Shown piece by piece: positions 1 through 6,073 of a DNA stretch of 12,309 nucleotides. The notes beneath the pieces were generated by a model. It worked only from the letters and a program-made list of their open reading frames with translations, ran no database searches and was not told the DNA's origin. This DNA is from Deltaproteobacteria bacterium (GTDB taxonomy: Bacteria > Desulfobacterota_B > Binatia > Bin18). Position 1 is the stretch's first letter; every line of letters begins with the position of its first letter. A program made the position numbers and the translations under genes. Location of the stretch: assembly GCA_012271025.1 (NCBI GenBank), contig JAAXHF010000605.1, positions 1 to 12,309 of the forward strand. The letters run 5' to 3'.

Positions 1-182
1 CGCCAGCGGCTGACCGGAAACAGAAAGTCAAAACCCGCCGCCTCGGCCGCCAGGGCAATCCGCTTATTCGACGCATACGGCCACTCGTCGGGGCCGGTCC
101 GATAGGTGCTGATCGAATACGCGTTGCTGCAGTTGGGCATGAAAATGCCGAGTTGAAGAGGCTCACGCTCCGTCTGCGTCAC
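1..182 (-). CDS. LLM-class flavin-dependent monooxygenase, SfnG/RutA-like (partial, 3' end outside window)
   Basis: Only the first 60 codons are present; the gene runs off the left edge. Translation gives V-T-Q-T-E-R-E-P-L-Q-L-G-I-F-M-P-N, then a segment with NKRIALAAEAAGFDFLFPVSRW. A first beta-strand (LGIFMPN) followed by an AAEAAGFDF helix is typical of the TIM-barrel luciferase-like monooxygenases. The wording is closest to the dimethylsulfone monooxygenase SfnG and pyrimidine oxygenase RutA branch, which use reduced FMN and O2. The GTG start at 182 is chosen because AAGGAGT (189-195, complement) lies six bases upstream; an in-frame GTG two codons earlier is too close to that site. Family membership is fairly safe. 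The substrate cannot be told from this fragment. Confidence 0.75.
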   Translation of the reverse strand, partial: MTQTEREPLQLGIFMPNCSNAYSISTYRTGPDEWPYASNKRIALAAEAAGFDFLFPVSRW

Positions 183-203
183 CGCCACACTCCTTGTTCA
201 TCA

Positions 204-214
204 CCGATTATCGG
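204..214. promoter_or_regulatory. short palindrome upstream of the LLM gene, possible operator
   Basis: CCGATTATCGG is a 5+1+5 inverted repeat 22 bases upstream of the GTG start of the minus-strand monooxygenase gene and just upstream of its ribosome site. The position would suit a repressor site or a small leader hairpin. An 11-base palindrome can arise by chance. The rest of 183-393 shows no gene. Confidence 0.2.
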
Positions 215-393
215 CGCTCATCTTCTTTGCCAGCCGTCTGCTGCCTCTGCGATCTAACGTGACTTCTGCACCATTCGGACCAACCGATGCGCTCGAAATG
301 GACCTCAAAAGCTCAATGAAAGCGTCTGCCTACTGACCGCTGGTGGCATCCACACCGGTAGGGGACACGGCGGGCATTGGAATGCATCCCTCG

Positions 394-1221
394 TTACTCA
401 GCGCAACTGTCCGTCAAACGATCAAGGCCAGCCTGCCAAGTGATCGCGTGGCCGACTATGTAGTGAAGTTCTATCAGGTCGATCATCTTACAGGCGTGTT
501 CGAAGTTTCGTCGCCAATCGGCGTCGAAGTGTCCGAAGCCAAGGTAACCAAGCGCAAGCAGGTCGATACGTTCCTCATTATTCAGCTCCTCAACCAGGCG
601 ATAAAGCCGTCTGTAAGCTGGGGAATCCTCGCAAAGTTTCCACATCTCATCTGTTATGAATTTCAGCCCCTCAGTCTCAGCGTGGAAGGTGTCAAAAACG
701 TGCTTTTCCGTATCGGCGAGGAGATTATAGGCGGCTATGAGTTCCTGAATTTTATCTCGCTCAATTATCAGCGCGGTCGCTGCGGTGCCGATCTCGTCCG
801 CAAATCCAGCACTACCGACGTAACGAACTGTGTCGCTGCCAAAACGGTTGGCGACCTTTTTTACGAACTTGTGATCGGCGGTCACCAGCACAGATTCGGT
901 TGCTTCCGCGCAAGCAAGATAGAGACAATCGTAAACTGGATGATCGAGTTCCCGAGCGACTTCCGTCGCCCGCACTATGAGCGCGTTTATGGGATACAAG
1001 GAGACAATCTCATCCAGACTCTGGACCTCGCCCAGATATGGCCTGGTATCAGGAATCTCGTTTCGACGGGCTTTTTTCCAAATGGTGTTGGCAAACTCGG
1101 CCAACACCATATCGGGCGCGTGCAGGGTAAGACGATGGGCGAGCAACAGGCGCGCTTCCTCGAAGAATGGCTCCTGCACAAACCACTTAACGACGACGCT
1201 GGCGTCAACGGTCAGCTTCAC
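394..1221 (-). CDS. VapC-type PIN-domain toxin with C-terminal DUF3775-like domain
   Basis: The protein has 275 residues, about twice the usual VapC length of 130-150. Residues 1-125 are a PIN ribonuclease domain with the expected acidic set: D6 (TVDASVVVKWF), E42 (LAEFAN), D98 (YDCLYLACA) and D116 (VTADHKF). PIN toxins cut RNA with Mg2+/Mn2+ held by these residues. Residues from about 145 to 270 form a second domain. It has a LNNEERIDLLALGYLGFG stretch, then FDADWRRNFEHA, then YIVGHAITWQAGLDRL, matching the DUF3775 pattern of LNEEEQ..LVALMWLGRG, EEW and YLLG.PL...LEEGL. It starts at GTG and overlaps the antitoxin stop by four bases (GTGA), with GAGGA about nine bases upstream, so the two are translationally coupled. 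GC content is visibly lower than in the flanking operons. The PIN call is firm; the DUF3775 call is from remembered family pattern. Confidence 0.88.
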   Translation of the reverse strand: MKLTVDASVVVKWFVQEPFFEEARLLLAHRLTLHAPDMVLAEFANTIWKKARRNEIPDTRPYLGEVQSLDEIVSLYPINALIVRATEVARELDHPVYDCLYLACAEATESVLVTADHKFVKKVANRFGSDTVRYVGSAGFADEIGTAATALIIERDKIQELIAAYNLLADTEKHVFDTFHAETEGLKFITDEMWKLCEDSPAYRRLYRLVEELNNEERIDLLALGYLGFGHFDADWRRNFEHACKMIDLIELHYIVGHAITWQAGLDRLTDSCAE

Positions 1222-1454
1222 CGCTCCCGGTCCTCGCGCAATAGCGTGACGCTATCTGTTTGCGCGGCCTTGGAAGTCGTGGTGGCGATTGAGGCGGTTC
1301 GCTTGCGAAAGTCGGCCATACGGACGCGCTGGTCCGCTTGCTGCGTCAACACGTACCGGACTTCGGCTTCAAGCGAACGCTGGTTTGCCTTGGCCTGGGC
1401 CTTCAGCGTCTCAATCACGACATCGTCAAGATTGCGGATCGTCAGGTTTCCCAT
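1218..1454 (-). CDS. FitA/VapB-type ribbon-helix-helix antitoxin
   Basis: This 78-residue protein starts MGNLTIRNLDDVVIETLKAQ. A short N-terminal strand (NLTIRNL) followed by two helices (DDVVIETLKAQAKANQ and SLEAEVRYVLTQQA) is the ribbon-helix-helix fold of FitA-like antitoxins, which bind their own promoter through the strand pair and mask the toxin with a C-terminal tail. The tail here (about residues 45-78) is polar and probably disordered when free. The ATG at 1454 follows AAGGAGA (1462-1468, complement) at seven bases. It sits upstream of the PIN toxin and overlaps it by four bases, the standard antitoxin-first order. Such pairs usually repress themselves, with the toxin-antitoxin complex binding upstream DNA. 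Confidence 0.88.
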   Translation of the reverse strand: MGNLTIRNLDDVVIETLKAQAKANQRSLEAEVRYVLTQQADQRVRMADFRKRTASIATTTSKAAQTDSVTLLREDRER

Positions 1455-1484
1455 TCGCCTCTCTCCTTATTATGATTTCAAAAC

Positions 1485-1497
1485 GCTAGCATTATGC
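1485..1497. promoter_or_regulatory. overlapping palindromes upstream of the antitoxin gene, candidate autoregulatory operator
   Basis: GCTAGC (1485-1490) is a perfect palindrome and shares bases with GCATTATGC (1489-1497), an almost perfect one. They lie 31-43 bases upstream of the antitoxin start, in an AT-rich stretch. On the minus strand the same bases include CATAAT, a -10-like hexamer, though no good -35 stands 17 bases before it. Ribbon-helix-helix antitoxins typically bind such short palindromes. No binding motif specific to this family is recognised. Confidence 0.3.
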
Positions 1498-1530
1498 CAT
1501 CATTGAAGCAAGCTCTTGTTCGGGAGAACT

Positions 1531-1551
1531 GAGGCAGGAGTCAACTGCCTC
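1531..1551. repeat. hairpin between the propeller gene and the antitoxin gene
   Basis: GAGGCAG (1531-1537) and CTGCCTC (1545-1551) form a perfect seven-base stem with a seven-base loop. It lies between the stop of the minus-strand propeller gene and the antitoxin promoter region. No T-run follows on the minus strand, so it is a poor match to an intrinsic terminator, although the position would suit one. An alternative pairing of CGGGAG (1521-1526) with CTCCCG (1549-1554) competes with it. Confidence 0.35.
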
Positions 1552-1634
1552 CCGAGCGAGCCGAGTTGTACCAGAGCCGTGGCCGAGTTCTCCGTCACGC
1601 GGGGTTTTCAGATGTGCCGGTCAGACCGCGTCGT

Positions 1635-3419
1635 CTATTCCAACCTTTCCAGCTCATGAATCGACGGATTCCACGTCCAGCAGCCCTGCCAGGCTCGACA
1701 GATGCGCGGCGCGTTCGGCCCTTTGATTCGAACGGTTGCGTCATGAATATCGCTCAGATTTTTGGTGCCGGTCGCGTCGGGCAGAAAGGTTCGAAAGACA
1801 TGCGTCAGGCTGCCGCTTGACCCGTCGCCTTCGAGTGTCACCACACCGAAGCCGGGACAACTGCCCGCAGCCGCGTGTTTGACGGTGACCGGGTGCGGGC
1901 CCCGGAAGGAGACGATGAGCTTTTGGCCATCGGGAGAAATATCCACCAGGTCCGGGGCCGGATCGTCGCTGAACTCATACGCCTCGCCGTCCTGATTGAC
2001 GAAGGGCGCCCCTTCGCCGACACACCACTCCGAGCCGGTGAGATCCAGGCTGCCCACATGCGCCTCGGCCTGCTCTTCCAGCGTGGCGTCGGGATCGTTG
2101 ATGACCTTGCCCATATCGAACACTTCGGCGTTATTTTGAATCCGATCAAACTGATACAGATACCGGCGGGTGGGCGAAATGGTCACACCGTGGGCGTCGC
2201 GACGGCTGGCCAGCGCCTCTTCGGAGGTGAGACCCAGCGTTTTCTCTTCATAAAACTTGACGACCGGCGGCATATTGGGCGTGGTGTGGGGGCTTGCGCC
2301 ATCGGGATAATCGAGCGGCAGACGATACACAATGAACACCGAGTCATCCGCACCCGCAGCACTCGCCGAGACGCCCGCGTTCAGGTGCATGAAGCCACCC
2401 CCTTCCGCGCCGCCACACCCGGCGCCGCTGATGACATCATTGGTGTATTCGGCCACGATCGACATCGGTTCGGTCGTGACATCGACCACGAACAGCCCGC
2501 CACCGCCGAAGGTGACATACACGTGCCGGCTGGTGCTGCTGGGGATAGGGCACACCACCACGTTATTGGGCCGACCCGGCCCTTCCTTCAGCGCGCCGCT
2601 CGGCGTGTGCATGGTCTGAAAGTTGGCATACGCCCCGCTCACCCGGCCGGCCGGCAGGGTCGAATCGGCCCGCGCTGCCATGGCCGTCAGGTCGCGTCCC
2701 CCGACCAGATCGAGCGTAGCGGCTTTGTTGAAGGTGAAGGTGTCTGCGGCCTGGTCGTAATCGATGCGCTCCAACAGCTTGGCGCTGAGATTGGCCACGA
2801 TCAGCTTGGTGCCGTCCGGAGTCCAGAAAGACATATGGTTCGAGGGAGCCGCGCCTTCCGGGCCGGTCGTCCGAAAGAGGGCCTTGCCAAGCTTGGCTGC
2901 CGCATACGGGTCGCCCTGGATCGGCCCGCACAGTTTCAACCTCCCGCCTGGCCCGGTGAACGCCCTGCGATCATAGCCAAAGCCAAAGAGATCGGTTCCC
3001 AGCAGCTCGGGCGGAGCGAGCGTACACTGCCCCTCCGCATCAATAATCCCGACCAGCCCCACGCCCGGACCAAAAAAATTCGCGTTCATGAAGCGATGCG
3101 ACGGGTGGGGCAGCATGCCGTGGAGCCGCTCGACATCCGCGCCAAGCTCCGACAGCGCGTAGGGAAAGACATCCGCCGCTTCGATCACAGTCGGCCCGAA
3201 CAGCGGATGGTCTTCGTCATACGTTCCGGGCTGGGCGATCAGGATGTCGCGGCCGTCGTACACCAGAATACGACCGCCAAAGGTGCCGGTGGGATTCTCG
3301 GCGCTGATATCGGCGCTGTTCGATTGATCGGACAGCCACACTTCCCACTCAATCGCCAGGGCATGACTGGCGCTCAACACACACGCGGCGATCAGGCCGA
3401 CAACGATTTTCCACCTCAT
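1635..3419 (-). CDS. secreted beta-propeller-like protein of unknown function
   Basis: The protein has 594 residues. Residues 1-22 look like a Sec signal peptide: MRWK, a hydrophobic core, then ALA before I23. An IAAC motif at 10-13 resembles a lipobox, but the core before it is too short. The mature part has propeller-like strands, including TPDG..LIVANL (200-211), HVYVTFGGGGLFVVDV (299-314), GVTISP..RYLYQF (411-424) and VDISPDGQKLIVSF (492-505). Eight cysteines remain after cleavage (132, 164, 290, 335, 466, 521, 574, 580), an even number compatible with disulfides in an exported protein. No catalytic residues are recognised. AAGGAGG (3428-3434, complement) supports the ATG at 3419. It is divergent from the GTPase gene, so the two may share regulation. 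It may be a lactonase-like, YncE-like or binding propeller; I cannot name the family. Confidence 0.8.
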   Translation of the reverse strand: MRWKIVVGLIAACVLSASHALAIEWEVWLSDQSNSADISAENPTGTFGGRILVYDGRDILIAQPGTYDEDHPLFGPTVIEAADVFPYALSELGADVERLHGMLPHPSHRFMNANFFGPGVGLVGIIDAEGQCTLAPPELLGTDLFGFGYDRRAFTGPGGRLKLCGPIQGDPYAAAKLGKALFRTTGPEGAAPSNHMSFWTPDGTKLIVANLSAKLLERIDYDQAADTFTFNKAATLDLVGGRDLTAMAARADSTLPAGRVSGAYANFQTMHTPSGALKEGPGRPNNVVVCPIPSSTSRHVYVTFGGGGLFVVDVTTEPMSIVAEYTNDVISGAGCGGAEGGGFMHLNAGVSASAAGADDSVFIVYRLPLDYPDGASPHTTPNMPPVVKFYEEKTLGLTSEEALASRRDAHGVTISPTRRYLYQFDRIQNNAEVFDMGKVINDPDATLEEQAEAHVGSLDLTGSEWCVGEGAPFVNQDGEAYEFSDDPAPDLVDISPDGQKLIVSFRGPHPVTVKHAAAGSCPGFGVVTLEGDGSSGSLTHVFRTFLPDATGTKNLSDIHDATVRIKGPNAPRICRAWQGCWTWNPSIHELERLE

Positions 3420-3481
3420 GTTCCTATCCTCCTTTTCATGCGGGACATAGTGCTGGGCACCTGTTTAGCCGTCCCTTCCCT

Positions 3482-3497
3482 TTCCCGCAACCGGGAA
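3482..3497. promoter_or_regulatory. inverted repeat in the divergent promoter region, possible operator
   Basis: TTCCCG and CGGGAA form a perfect six-base inverted repeat with a four-base spacer (CAAC). It sits in the 97-base gap between the divergent propeller and GTPase genes, directly upstream of the -10-like element of the GTPase gene, where a bound repressor would block polymerase. It does not resemble the AT-rich Zur box that controls many zinc-linked COG0523 genes. Confidence 0.35.
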
Positions 3498-3500
3498 TCC

Positions 3501-3509
3501 TGTAATACT
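3501..3509 (+). promoter_or_regulatory. candidate extended -10 element of the GTPase operon
   Basis: TGTAATACT reads as an extended -10: TG, one base, then AATACT, which matches TATAAT at four of six positions. Transcription from it would start about 3516-3517, on or next to the ATG at 3517. That gene lacks a Shine-Dalgarno site, so the site would give a leaderless message. No clear -35 is seen, which extended -10 promoters can tolerate. Confidence 0.35.
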
Positions 3510-3516
3510 GGCTGGC

Positions 3517-4524
3517 ATGGCCGACACACCTGCCCTCGACAAAGAACGCCTGGTTTTCAGCGAGGCCGGGCGGATTCCGCTCCACCTGATCTCCGGCTTT
3601 CTGGGCAGCGGCAAAACCACCCTGCTGAAGCGCCTGCTCGATCACTGCCTGGCCGTCGGGCTCAAACCCGCCGTCATGATGAACGAGTACGGCGAGGTCA
3701 ATATCGACGGCGAGCTGCTGCGCGGCCGGGGGTTCAGCGTCCGCGAAATGAGCAACGGCTGCATCTGCTGCACCATCGGCGCAACCCTCGGCCTGGCCTT
3801 GCAGGAAGTTGCGGCACTCGGACCGGATGTCATCTTCGTCGAGGCCACCGGCCTGGCCGACCCGATCGAGCTGATCGATCAGGCCACCAAGGAAGAGGTG
3901 CTGACCATGGTCCGCCTGGCGTCGCTGATCGCCGTGCTGGACCCGCTGAACTTCGCCCGGCTGGCCGAAGAGCTGCACGCCGGAATCCAGCAGCAGACCG
4001 AGCTGGCCGACTTTGTGCTGCTCAACAAACGCGACCTGGCCGATGCCGCTACGCTGGCAGACCTGACGGCGCAGATTCGCCAACTCAACCCCCGCGCCCA
4101 GATTGTGCTGACCGAACGGGGCGAGATGGACTACGACCCCATCCTGGCCGCAGCCGGAGACCTCGTCCGCTCGCCGCGCTCCCACCAGCCGGGTCCGGCC
4201 CACGACCACTTTCATACCCTGACCCATGTGTGTGACGCCCGGCTGGACCGCGCCCGGTTCGAGGCGCTGATGCGGTCGCTGCCATCCAGCGTCTGGCGGG
4301 CAAAAGGCTTTGTACGCTTCACCGACTCAGACGAACAGTGGATGTTCCAGTACGTTGCCGGCGAGCTGGACATGGAATGGATCGACCTGTTGCCCGAGCC
4401 GCCGGAACACGTGGTGTTCATCGGCAAGGGTTTTGATCGCGATGCTCTCCACGCAGCGCTGCTGGCGTGCGGCGAGTCCACGGCCGACACACCCGACCCA
4501 CAGGAGGACCGTCATGATTTATGA
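3517..4524 (+). CDS. COG0523 / CobW-family GTP-dependent metal-trafficking protein
   Basis: The 335 residues carry all hallmarks of the G3E family COG0523 group: Walker A GFLGSGKTT (27-35), the metal-binding CICC (82-85), switch/Walker B EATGLADP (109-116), D142 in VLDP, and the guanine-specificity motif NKRD (170-173). A histidine-rich linker (H223, H229, H231, H233, H237) leads into a CobW C-terminal domain (about 230-320). These cytosolic GTPases are thought to deliver Zn2+, Co2+ or other metals to client proteins; CobW itself serves cobalamin synthesis, but no cobalamin gene is near. The ATG at 3517 has no Shine-Dalgarno site. It is kept because no other in-frame ATG, GTG or TTG precedes Walker A. 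The 3' end overlaps the NIPSNAP gene by 11 bases. Family assignment is firm; the metal and client are unknown. Confidence 0.93.
   Translation: MADTPALDKERLVFSEAGRIPLHLISGFLGSGKTTLLKRLLDHCLAVGLKPAVMMNEYGEVNIDGELLRGRGFSVREMSNGCICCTIGATLGLALQEVAALGPDVIFVEATGLADPIELIDQATKEEVLTMVRLASLIAVLDPLNFARLAEELHAGIQQQTELADFVLLNKRDLADAATLADLTAQIRQLNPRAQIVLTERGEMDYDPILAAAGDLVRSPRSHQPGPAHDHFHTLTHVCDARLDRARFEALMRSLPSSVWRAKGFVRFTDSDEQWMFQYVAGELDMEWIDLLPEPPEHVVFIGKGFDRDALHAALLACGESTADTPDPQEDRHDL
4502..4508 (+). promoter_or_regulatory. Shine-Dalgarno of the NIPSNAP gene, inside the GTPase gene
   Basis: AGGAGGA stands five bases before the ATG at 4514 and lies within the last codons of the GTPase gene. It fixes the NIPSNAP start at 4514 although the frame stays open upstream to 4310, and it implies coupled translation of the two genes. 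Confidence 0.75.
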
Positions 4525-5128
4525 AGTGCGAACCTACCGGCTCAAACCCGGCAGCATTCCCGAGTGCGAAAAACGCTTTGCCGAGGCCCTGCCCCACCGC
4601 GAAAAATATTCTCCCCTGGGCGCCTTCTGGCATACCGACATCGGCCCGCTGAACCGGATCATCCACGTCTGGCCCTACGACGACCTGCACCAGCGCACCG
4701 AGCTGCGCGGCCAGGCCATGGCCGACCCCAACTGGCCACCCAGAATCGGGGAAATGATCGAAGACATGGAGTCGGAGATCTTTATTCCGGCGCCATTCAT
4801 GCAGCCCCTGGGCCACAGAAGCCTGGGAGGGGTGTACGAGATGCGAACTTACATGTACCAGCCGGGCGCCCTGCCGACCGTCCTGGAACGTTGGGCCGAG
4901 GCTGTCCCAGCCCGGACCGAGCTGTCGCCACTGGCGGCATGCTGGTACACCGAGATTGGCGGTCTCAACAAGTTCGTCCACATCTGGCCCTACGCCGACC
5001 TTGAGGAGCGGGCGCGCATTCGGGCCGAATCGCTCACGCTGCCCAACTGGCCGCCGGGGACGCGCGAGTTTCTGGTCAGCCAGGACAGCACAATTCTGAT
5101 TCCGGCCGCGTTTTCTCCCATGCACTGA
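4514..5128 (+). CDS. NIPSNAP-family protein with two tandem NIPSNAP domains
   Basis: The 204-residue protein is two copies of one ferredoxin-like alpha/beta domain, about 1-95 and 106-204. The halves align along their length: YEVRTYRLKPG with YEMRTYMYQPG; AFWHTDIGPLNRIIHVWPYDDL with ACWYTEIGGLNKFVHIWPYADL; DPNWPP with LPNWPP; and IFIPAPF with ILIPAAF. The [YE].RTY..(K/Q)PG start and the H.WPY motif are diagnostic of NIPSNAP. Bacterial members are small dimeric-barrel-like proteins of uncertain role, often beside monooxygenases and hydrolases in catabolic clusters. The duplication probably gives in one chain the pseudo-dimer that single-domain members make by pairing. The start follows an excellent AGGAGGA. 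It overlaps the GTPase gene by 11 bases and sits 15 bases before the oxidoreductase gene. Confidence 0.9.
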   Translation: MIYEVRTYRLKPGSIPECEKRFAEALPHREKYSPLGAFWHTDIGPLNRIIHVWPYDDLHQRTELRGQAMADPNWPPRIGEMIEDMESEIFIPAPFMQPLGHRSLGGVYEMRTYMYQPGALPTVLERWAEAVPARTELSPLAACWYTEIGGLNKFVHIWPYADLEERARIRAESLTLPNWPPGTREFLVSQDSTILIPAAFSPMH

Positions 5129-5143
5129 CTGGAGGATATTCCC

Positions 5144-6070
5144 ATGGGCGGTATAAAAATCGGTATCGGCTTCGGGCAGTGGAAATACGGGCTGCCCGAC
5201 CCCGAACTCATTTGCACTAGCGCCGAGCTGGCCGAAGACCTGGGGCTCGACTCGGTCTGGCTGTCGGACCACATTGTCACCCGCAACCCAACCCTGGATA
5301 TCACCTGCCTGTTTGCCATGATTGCGGCCCGGACCAAAAAGCTCAGGATGGGACCGAGCGTCCTGACCCTGCCGGCCCGCCATCCCGTTCAGGTGGCCAA
5401 GACCTACGCCACCCTCGACTATCTGTCGAACGGGCGCATGATCATGGCCGTGGGCAGCGGCAGCGATACGCGCGACCTGGCGGCCTCGGGCATCTCGCCC
5501 CGCGAACGCGGCAAGCGGCTGGACGAGGGCATTGATATTCTGCGCCGCCTGTGGACCGAGTCACATGTCAACTACGAGGGCCAGTTCTACCAGTTCGAGG
5601 ACGTGACGGTTGAGCCCAAACCGGCCAAAGGCTCGCTGGACATCTGGATTGGGGGCAAGAGCGACGCGATTCTCAGACGGGTTGTGCGTTTGGGCGACGG
5701 CTGGTTTCCGGCTCTGACCACTCCGTACGAATTCCGCGCCGACATGGACAAACTGCAAGCCTACGGCGAGTCCTACGGCCGGCCGGTCGATTCGCGTGAA
5801 GCCGGGGTGCTGCTGCTGACCCACGTGTGCGAGGACCGCGAAAAGGGCTGGGAAACCGTTGCGCCCTTTCTGCGTGGTCTGCCCATGCCGCCCGAAGATC
5901 TGGCCGCCCGCTGCGTGGTCGGCCCGCCCGAGGAGTGTGTGGAAAAAATCCAGGACTTCGTCACCGCCGGGTGTGTCAAGTTTGTCCTGCGACCGGCCTG
6001 TCCGCTGGACGAGATCCAGCCCCAGATCACGCGCTACGGCAAAGACATTCTGCCCCATTTCGTGACCTAG
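5144..6070 (+). CDS. LLM-class oxidoreductase (F420- or FMN-dependent luciferase-like)
   Basis: The 308-residue protein has the full length of a luciferase-like TIM barrel. Landmarks are the first strand IKIGIGFG (4-11), an AEDLGLDSVWLSDHI stretch (30-44), a TLPARHPVQVAKTYATLD stretch (75-92), LSNGR followed by MAVGSG (94-106), the ERGKRLDEGIDILRRLW helix (121-137), a PKP loop then IWIGGKS (158-173), and a closing GPPEECVEKIQDF helix near 260-273. This layout fits the F420-dependent branch (probable F420 oxidoreductases of mycobacterial type), but sequence alone does not separate F420 from FMN use. GGAGGA lies seven bases before ATG 5144. It is the third gene of the cluster, followed after three bases by the transporter. 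The substrate is unknown; the transporter and NIPSNAP suggest a small organic solute. Confidence 0.88.
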   Translation: MGGIKIGIGFGQWKYGLPDPELICTSAELAEDLGLDSVWLSDHIVTRNPTLDITCLFAMIAARTKKLRMGPSVLTLPARHPVQVAKTYATLDYLSNGRMIMAVGSGSDTRDLAASGISPRERGKRLDEGIDILRRLWTESHVNYEGQFYQFEDVTVEPKPAKGSLDIWIGGKSDAILRRVVRLGDGWFPALTTPYEFRADMDKLQAYGESYGRPVDSREAGVLLLTHVCEDREKGWETVAPFLRGLPMPPEDLAARCVVGPPEECVEKIQDFVTAGCVKFVLRPACPLDEIQPQITRYGKDILPHFVT

Positions 6071-6073
6071 ACC

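Noticed and set aside
2..10. Cobalamin-synthesis role for the CobW-like GTPase
   Set aside because: No cob gene, B12 riboswitch or cobaltochelatase is in the window; a general COG0523 metal-trafficking call is all that is supported.
343..1506. Long plus-strand frame of 387 codons opposite the toxin-antitoxin genes
   Set aside because: It lies antisense to two recognisable genes with good starts and coupled overlap, and its translation has no recognisable domain.
1687..1739. Possible riboswitch or tRNA-like structure near the 3' end of the propeller gene
   Set aside because: No cloverleaf, T-loop or known aptamer core could be built; the bases are fully explained as coding sequence.
1875..4235. 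786-codon plus-strand frame spanning the propeller gene and half of the GTPase gene
   Set aside because: It crosses two well-supported genes on opposite strands, is rich in Arg, Gly and Pro, and reflects the lack of stop codons in GC-rich DNA.
4310..4513. Upstream extension of the NIPSNAP frame to an ATG at 4310
   Set aside because: The extension lies inside the GTPase gene and has no domain match; AGGAGGA before 4514 and the NIPSNAP start motif fix the true start.
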